From Methanosarcinaceae archaeon (GTDB taxonomy: Archaea > Halobacteriota > Methanosarcinia > Methanosarcinales > Methanosarcinaceae), in assembly GCA_028690255.1 (NCBI GenBank), contig JAQVBP010000183.1, positions 1 to 5,124 of the forward strand: DNA of 5,124 bases, written 5' to 3'. Shown here piece after piece: positions 1-2,702 of this stretch; the stretch's first letter is position 1, and every line of letters starts with the position of its first letter. The position numbers and the translations under genes were made by a program. Under the pieces are notes generated by a model that saw nothing but the letters and a program-made list of their open reading frames with translations, searched no databases and was not told the DNA's origin.

Positions 1-71
1 GCAATGAAAACGGTGAATTATAATATTATAAATAAGGGTTAACTATATTTAATTTACAAATATAATAACAA
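1..71. other. AT-rich non-coding stretch downstream of the minus-strand operon
   Basis: This stretch lies after the stop codon of the small minus-strand gene and runs to the window edge. It is almost entirely A and T, with short near-palindromes such as ataatattat near 22-31. No open frame, clear hairpin terminator or T-run of five or more is visible on the minus strand, so the transcription end of the rhomboid operon is not identified here. It could also hold promoter elements for a gene beyond the left edge. Confidence 0.5.
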
Positions 72-515
72 TTATAATTTATCGGAAAAAATCCCTTTTT
101 TTACTTCTCTTACCAGATAAGGCCCCTCTTTCAGTTCAAAGAGATTTTCCATTTTTCTCCCTGCTTTTCTTCTGCTGTACTGAATCTCTCCGCATTTTAG
201 GAGAAATTCATCATATACCCTTTCAAACTTTTCAAACTCCTCCATAGAGAGTTCAATAACCCCTTCCCGCTCCCTGAACCAGTCATAGACCCTGAGAAGC
301 ATAACCTCTCTTACTCGTTTCAGGCCTTCTGCTTCAGGGAGAGCCGACTCCTCCGTGTCCGGAAAGACCTCAAAGTAAATGCTTGATTTAAGTTCGGGGA
401 CCCAGGCCCCGTACACACGCTTAAAGTCCAGGACCTGGATGGGAATTTGTTCCCCTTCGGGAGGCCTGGGGAAATGTCCGGGAAGAAAAAAACTCTCGCC
501 TTTCAATTTCACCAC
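72..515 (-). CDS. Small uncharacterised soluble protein, second gene of the rhomboid operon
   Basis: This is a 147-residue protein that I do not recognise. It has no signal peptide, membrane segment or metal-binding cysteine pattern (only one cysteine, about residue 108). The N-terminal 50 residues are rich in proline and aromatics. The centre (about 60-110) is highly charged and probably helical, with many E, R and K around YDWFRERE and MEEFEKFERVYDEF. A basic patch (YSRRKAGRK) follows at about 113-121. The start is GTG at 515-513, overlapping the rhomboid stop codon by 7 nt. A second GTG at 512-510 would give the classic 4-nt GTGA overlap and is equally possible. The AGGTGGTGA context is itself Shine-Dalgarno-like. 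The overlap indicates translational coupling with the rhomboid gene and suggests a role near the membrane or the protease, but that is inference only. Real coding status is supported by the overlap and by the length of the open frame. Confidence 0.72.
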   Translation of the reverse strand: MVKLKGESFFLPGHFPRPPEGEQIPIQVLDFKRVYGAWVPELKSSIYFEVFPDTEESALPEAEGLKRVREVMLLRVYDWFREREGVIELSMEEFEKFERVYDEFLLKCGEIQYSRRKAGRKMENLFELKEGPYLVREVKKGIFSDKL

Positions 516-1198
516 CTGCTCTGAGACCGCCAGTATTTTTCCTGGAGTTTTTTGATCCTGTAACCCATGTAGAGCCCTACGAAAAGCCCGCTCAGATGGG
601 CGACATGAGCCACCATGTCCGTCGAATGGATCATGAGGAAGTCAACGAGGGCAAAGAGCACAAGAGCGTGTTTAATCCGCATGGGAATAAAGTAGACGTA
701 GACACGGAGTTCCGGCTCAAGCACTGCAAGGGCCGCAAAGACCCCGTAGATGGCTCCGCTCGCCCCGATGATGGGGAGGGGGGAACTCCCGAGAAGGGGA
801 ATGCTCATGAAGGCATGCCCTATTGCCGAGAGCACCCCCGCCGTGAAGAAAATCCCTACCATCTGCTTTTTCCCGGCTCTCCGCTCAAGCGCAGGCCCGA
901 AGAAGAACAGGACAAGCATATTGAATAAAAGATGGCTGAAGTCATTATGAAGAAAAATATAAGTCACGGAAGTCCAGGGCCGGCTTAGCAGGTAGGCAGG
1001 ATTAAACTGAAAGGTCTGGACGTAAAGGTTCCCCAGAAGGGGGGCCGTAAGAAACAAAAATATTTCAAATAAGTAAGACAGCACGCAGATGGCAATAAGT
1101 GCCATTGAAGGACTTCCGGATATGGAACGCTTTATTTTATCCGTGAAGTTGCCTCCGAATATATATGATATCTGATATGGGGTGTTTCTCTGAAACAT
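509..1198 (-). CDS. Rhomboid-family intramembrane serine protease
   Basis: This is a 229-residue polytopic membrane protein predicted to cleave transmembrane substrates within the cytoplasmic membrane. The rhomboid core is clear. The L1 region RPWTSVTYIFLH (about 73-84) precedes HNDFSHLLFN, where H84, H89 and N93 match the conserved H/H/N positions of E. coli GlpG (H145, H150, N154). ERRAG follows at 105-109, GASGAIYG carries the nucleophile S147, and AHVAHLSG carries the catalytic H201. The S-to-H spacing of 54 is nearly that of GlpG. Hydrophobic segments lie at about 31-53, 87-104, 112-131, 143-161, 177-192 and 197-213, which is the six-helix bacterial/archaeal form with no seventh helix. 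The N-terminal 30 residues are polar and no zinc ribbon is seen. The ATG start at 1198 is preceded by AGGA four bases upstream. It heads an operon with the overlapping small gene. The natural substrate cannot be read from the sequence. Confidence 0.93.
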   Translation of the reverse strand: MFQRNTPYQISYIFGGNFTDKIKRSISGSPSMALIAICVLSYLFEIFLFLTAPLLGNLYVQTFQFNPAYLLSRPWTSVTYIFLHNDFSHLLFNMLVLFFFGPALERRAGKKQMVGIFFTAGVLSAIGHAFMSIPLLGSSPLPIIGASGAIYGVFAALAVLEPELRVYVYFIPMRIKHALVLFALVDFLMIHSTDMVAHVAHLSGLFVGLYMGYRIKKLQEKYWRSQSRW

Positions 1199-1202
1199 GT
1201 TT

Positions 1203-1206
1203 TCCT
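1203..1206 (-). promoter_or_regulatory. Ribosome binding site of the rhomboid gene
   Basis: On the minus strand, CAGGAAAAC directly precedes the ATG at 1198. The AGGA core is four bases from the start codon, which is short but usable and supports this ATG over the internal methionine at residue 32, which would sit at the first membrane helix. Confidence 0.5.
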
Positions 1207-1220
1207 GTTTACCTTTTGCA

Positions 1221-1236
1221 GTAATATAGTATAAAA
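1221..1236. promoter_or_regulatory. TATA-like element that reads in both directions
   Basis: The 16 bases GTAATATAGTATAAAA contain TATAAAA on the plus strand and TTTTATACTATA on the minus strand. On the plus strand, the usual archaeal distance of about 25 bases from the TATA centre puts a start near 1255-1259, just before the structured block starting at 1262. On the minus strand it puts a start near 1200-1208, giving the rhomboid mRNA an almost absent leader, so an additional upstream promoter for that gene is possible. This is assigned by composition and spacing only. Confidence 0.4.
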
Positions 1237-1309
1237 CTACCTGAAGTATTCCGTTTATTTTCAGGAAAAGGCATTAGACCCGCAGAAGACCTGATGTGAG
1301 GTTTAAAAG

Positions 1310-1367
1310 TCCTGGTGATTTAGTCAACTACCTCTGAGCTAAAGGCCAGGGTTTCCTGCTGATTTAG
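1310..1367 (+). repeat. Imperfect 14-base direct repeat within the RNA candidate
   Basis: TCCTGGTGATTTAG at 1310-1323 recurs as TCCTGCTGATTTAG at 1354-1367, with 13 of 14 bases identical and start points 44 bases apart. Both copies are complementary to parts of the same partners (CAGGA at 1262-1266 and CTAAA at 1339-1343), so the repeat offers alternative base pairings rather than being an obvious mobile-element trace. Confidence 0.6.
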
Positions 1368-1368
1368 C

Positions 1369-1396
1369 ATGAAAGTGCTGTGTACTTTCATTTTTT
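1369..1396 (+). terminator. Hairpin plus T-run, intrinsic-terminator-like
   Basis: ATGAAAGT at 1369-1376 and ACTTTCAT at 1384-1391 form a perfect 8-bp stem around the 7-base loop GCTGTGT. A G-T pair can close the loop further. The last stem base starts a run of six T (1391-1396). The T-run follows the stem only on the plus strand, so it would end a rightward transcript such as the RNA candidate just upstream. Archaeal RNA polymerase can stop at T-runs, with or without a hairpin. Confidence 0.55.
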
Positions 1397-1401
1397 GTGC
1401 C

Positions 1402-1432
1402 TGTTATTCAATGAATAACATGTACGTTTTTT
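1402..1432 (+). terminator. Second perfect inverted repeat followed by a T-run
   Basis: TGTTATTCA at 1402-1410 and TGAATAACA at 1412-1420 are perfect 9-bp arms separated by one base. As RNA this gives a 7-bp stem with a 5-base loop. Six bases later comes a run of six T (1427-1432). It may be a backup terminator for the same rightward transcript. The near-zero spacer also suits a DNA operator for a dimeric regulator, and I cannot choose between these. Confidence 0.4.
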
Positions 1433-1536
1433 ATGAAAACAAAAATAAGAACAAAATCAGTTGCCAGTGGGACTAAATTAAACCATCTATTGAAAAAAAA
1501 TGCTGCAGAAATGAGCCGAATAACGTGATGAAACAC

Positions 1537-1626
1537 CCCACATTAAACAGGCTGTCCGGAAATTCAATTTCAGGGCAAAAACATGTGGGTAATAAGGTGT
1601 GTGAATTACCCCCACCTTCCAGCCTG
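1537..1626. other. Structured non-coding block with nested and competing helices
   Basis: An outer helix CAGGCTG 1548-1554 with CAGCCTG 1620-1626 encloses two hairpins: GAAATT 1559-1564 with AATTTC 1566-1571, and GTGGGTAAT 1585-1593 with 1605-1615 (9 bp with two bulged C; the core GGGTAAT pairs exactly with ATTACCC at 1605-1611). A competing helix CCCACAT 1537-1543 with ATGTGGG 1583-1589 excludes the last hairpin. The stretch is less AT-rich than its surroundings and has no open frame. On the minus strand it would be followed by a T8 run (1500-1493), which could end a leftward RNA. No convincing promoter is seen for either strand, so strand and function are open. Confidence 0.3.
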
Positions 1627-1931
1627 AGGAGTTAAATCCTTTAAAAATGGATAATGAAAAAATTTAGTTATTATTGTTAATAGTTACAGGACAGTTTTTA
1701 AAGCCATTGAATTTTCTCTCATCCCTGCACCTTGTTCCTTTAAGTTTGAGCTGCCATCTCTGGTTCAATATACACATGATAAAAGTAGGTAAAGTCGAAT
1801 GTGTAAATATTTTTATCGGCATCGAATTCTTTTAACTATATATAAAAAGATAAATATTTGTACAGCTGATAAAATGTGTAATGACCTTATATGTAATTAA
1901 GTTATTGGAATCGATTCACATCGGTTACTGA

Positions 1932-1946
1932 TCCTCTTTTAGAGGA
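1932..1946. repeat. Short perfect hairpin with an alternative partner
   Basis: TCCTCT at 1932-1937 and AGAGGA at 1941-1946 form a 6-bp stem around TTT. The 3' arm overlaps another inverted repeat, GAGGA 1942-1946 with TCCTC 1949-1953, so the two are mutually exclusive. It sits just before the TATA-like site at 1955-1968 and could be an operator or chance. Confidence 0.3.
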
Positions 1947-2209
1947 AATCCTCCAATATATATAAATTGTGGTCCGTAGATCTATTTGGTAACTTATATA
2001 TAAAAGTATATATATTTCATATTTCTATCTATATGTAAATTCCCGGCAATATCTTATAATTGAGATTTAAATATATTTTAAATTAAAAAGAAATTGTGGG
2101 ATACATCTCAAAAAATATGATTTATTTTTAGTACCGTAACATAAAATAATATCAAATTATTCCATCATATGCAATATAATTACTTTTTCCAAAAAAACAA
2201 GGGTCAGTA

Positions 2210-2227
2210 GACTTGGTGGACTTGCCA
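2210..2227 (+). repeat. Near-tandem 9-base repeat
   Basis: GACTTGGTG at 2210-2218 is followed at once by GACTTGCCA at 2219-2227, sharing the first six bases. It sits in a small G-rich island (from GGGTCAG at 2201) inside very AT-rich DNA, upstream of the TATA-like ATATAAATTATATT at 2228-2241. It could be a regulator binding site, but there is no direct evidence. Confidence 0.3.
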
Positions 2228-2269
2228 TATAAATTATATTTATGCATTATTCAGTCCTGGCATGAAACC

Positions 2270-2279
2270 TGATATATCA
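2270..2279. promoter_or_regulatory. 10-bp perfect palindrome upstream of the cdhA promoter
   Basis: TGATATATCA reads the same on both strands. It lies about 40-50 bases upstream of the most likely cdhA TATA box, a plausible place for an activator or repressor dimer. In DNA this AT-rich a 10-bp palindrome can also arise by chance. Confidence 0.3.
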
Positions 2280-2316
2280 TCCTCTTCTCCTATCGAAACA
2301 GGGTGCAACAAATTAG

Positions 2317-2330
2317 AAAATATTATATAG
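2317..2330 (+). promoter_or_regulatory. Probable cdhA operon TATA box with upstream purine-rich BRE
   Basis: GAAAATATTATATAG around 2316-2330 fits the archaeal pattern of an A-rich BRE followed by a TATA element. The expected start is about 25 bases downstream, near 2348-2352, giving a leader of about 350 nt before cdhA. A long leader of similar size has been described for cdh operons of Methanosarcina. Alternative TATA sites lie at 2229-2244 and 2584-2594. Confidence 0.45.
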
Positions 2331-2340
2331 ATCTGATACG

Positions 2341-2589
2341 TTAAGTTCTCTAATTAGTGTTTATTATCCATCGGTAGTGGTCTTTTTTTAAAAATTCAGG
2401 TCACAATCGCTGGTAAAAACGGTTTTTTAATTTAAAAGGGCAAAAACAGAGAATTTAGAAAAATAAAGCCCTAAAAACGAGCTTTGATCAAATATATTTC
2501 CGAAAAAACGTACAGTTAAGGATTGAATATTTGAAAATAGCGATAAAAACTTTTTGCTAATTAAGTTCTCGGCTCAAACGATTGAATAT
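2341..2589 (+). repeat. Two pairs of exact 10-base direct repeats in the leader
   Basis: TTAAGTTCTC occurs at 2341-2350 and 2561-2570, and GATTGAATAT at 2521-2530 and 2580-2589. The first copy of TTAAGTTCTC lies at the inferred transcription start, and the second copy of GATTGAATAT overlaps the proximal TATA-like site. They may be binding sites shared by a distal and a proximal promoter. The evidence is word identity alone. Confidence 0.4.
2368..2389 (+). terminator. Small hairpin and T7 run early in the cdhA leader (attenuator candidate)
   Basis: CCAT at 2368-2371 pairs with GTGG at 2377-2380 (one G-U) around CGGTA. After TC comes a run of seven T at 2383-2389, the longest plus-strand T-run in the leader. 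It would fall about 20-40 bases after the inferred start. Archaeal polymerases can terminate at such runs, so this could be a premature stop that is relieved under inducing conditions. A second run, T6 at 2423-2428, could act in the same way. Confidence 0.35.
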
Positions 2590-2626
2590 ATAAAGTCTAT
2601 AGCAAGTATTATAATGTACAATCGTT
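2577..2626 (+). repeat. Perfect 8-bp inverted repeat around a proximal TATA-like site
   Basis: AACGATTG at 2577-2584 and CAATCGTT at 2619-2626 are exact complements separated by 34 bases. In RNA they could form a stem about 75 bases before the cdhA start. In DNA they flank the TATA-like site at 2584-2594 and the region where a start from it would fall, as operators sometimes do. Confidence 0.45.
2584..2594 (+). promoter_or_regulatory. Possible proximal cdhA TATA box
   Basis: GAATATATAAAG at 2584-2595 is the best TATA match in the 300 bases before cdhA. A start about 25 bases downstream (near 2613) would give a leader of about 90 nt that skips all the upstream T-runs. It may be a second promoter or a chance AT-rich match inside the leader. 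Confidence 0.25.
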
Positions 2627-2686
2627 ATAGATAGGCCGGGCTATGGATTTGCAATCAATTCAGCGAAGACAACTCAAAACAAACCT

Positions 2687-2693
2687 AGGAGGT
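2687..2693 (+). promoter_or_regulatory. Ribosome binding site of cdhA, decides the start
   Basis: AGGAGGT at 2687-2693 is a near-perfect match to the archaeal 16S 3' end and lies nine bases before the ATG at 2703. The in-frame ATG at 2643 has no such site, so the start at 2703 is chosen. Confidence 0.9.
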
Positions 2694-2702
2694 AAAGCTC
2701 AG

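Larger units (their letters stand above)
1256..1397 (+). ncRNA. Candidate structured small RNA (unnamed)
   Basis: No protein is encoded here, yet complementary segments are dense. P1 pairs CAGGAAA 1262-1268 with TTTCCTG 1352-1358. P2 pairs AGACCT 1287-1292 with AGGTTT 1299-1304 around a 6-nt loop. P3 pairs AGTCCTGGT 1308-1316 with 1345-1353 and continues, after a small internal loop, as TTTAGT 1319-1324 with GCTAAA 1338-1343. P1 and P3 compete for two bases at 1352-1353. Several pairs are G-U on the plus strand and would be A-C mismatches on the minus strand, favouring plus-strand RNA. A TATA-like box lies about 25 bases upstream of 1256, and a hairpin with a T-run follows at 1369-1396. The result would be a three-way-junction RNA of about 140 nt. 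I do not recognise its family, the ends are estimates, and transcription is inferred. Confidence 0.35.
1641..2316. other. Very AT-rich intergenic region without a gene
   Basis: No credible protein or known RNA gene is visible in these roughly 675 bases. TATA-like sites that could be promoters or chance occurrences lie at 1836-1848 (CTATATATAAAAA), 1955-1968 (AATATATATAAATT), 1994-2006 (TTATATATAAAAG) and 2229-2244. Other small structures are a hairpin at 1932-1946, a 7-bp distant inverted repeat TTGAGAT 2060-2066 with ATCTCAA 2105-2111, a 9-base near-tandem repeat at 2210-2227 and a palindrome at 2270-2279. The composition differs sharply from the flanking genes, as is common for Methanosarcina intergenic DNA. 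Confidence 0.6.
2350..2702 (+). promoter_or_regulatory. Long cdhA 5' leader, candidate growth-substrate control region
   Basis: From the inferred start to the cdhA ATG, this AT-rich leader has no ATG until 2614 and no open frame with a ribosome binding site. Visible elements are a small hairpin at 2368-2380 followed by T7, a T6 run at 2423-2428, hairpins at 2465-2485 (AAAGC with GCTTT, 11-base loop) and 2538-2559 (TAGCGA side with one mismatch), and an 8-bp inverted repeat at 2577-2584 and 2619-2626. From what is known of Methanosarcina cdh, its expression is high on acetate and low on methanol, and the leader takes part in that control. How each element here contributes is inference. Confidence 0.5.

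Noticed and set aside
596..928. Plus-strand open frames (110 and 66 codons) opposite the rhomboid gene
   Set aside because: They are shadows of the rhomboid reading frame, whose catalytic motifs are intact. The translated products are compositionally odd.
1328..1341. tRNA D-arm-like TAGCTCAGAGGTAG on the minus strand
   Set aside because: It matches the D-arm consensus and a CTTTTAA anticodon-like loop lies downstream, but the D stem pairs poorly, the anticodon stem has mismatches, no T-arm is present, and no acceptor stem fits at the right distance. Plus-strand G-U pairing favours another fold.
1664..1777. Minus-strand 37-codon open frame
   Set aside because: It has no ribosome binding site, is short, and shows no recognisable features.
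2614..2634. Six-codon upstream frame (MYNRYR) in the cdhA leader
   Set aside because: There is no ribosome binding site and it is very short. In AT-rich DNA such a frame is expected by chance.
2643..2702. A 20-residue N-terminal extension of CdhA starting at the ATG at 2643
   Set aside because: It has no ribosome binding site, while AGGAGGT stands nine bases before the ATG at 2703. The MSKLTTGSFS start agrees with the family length.
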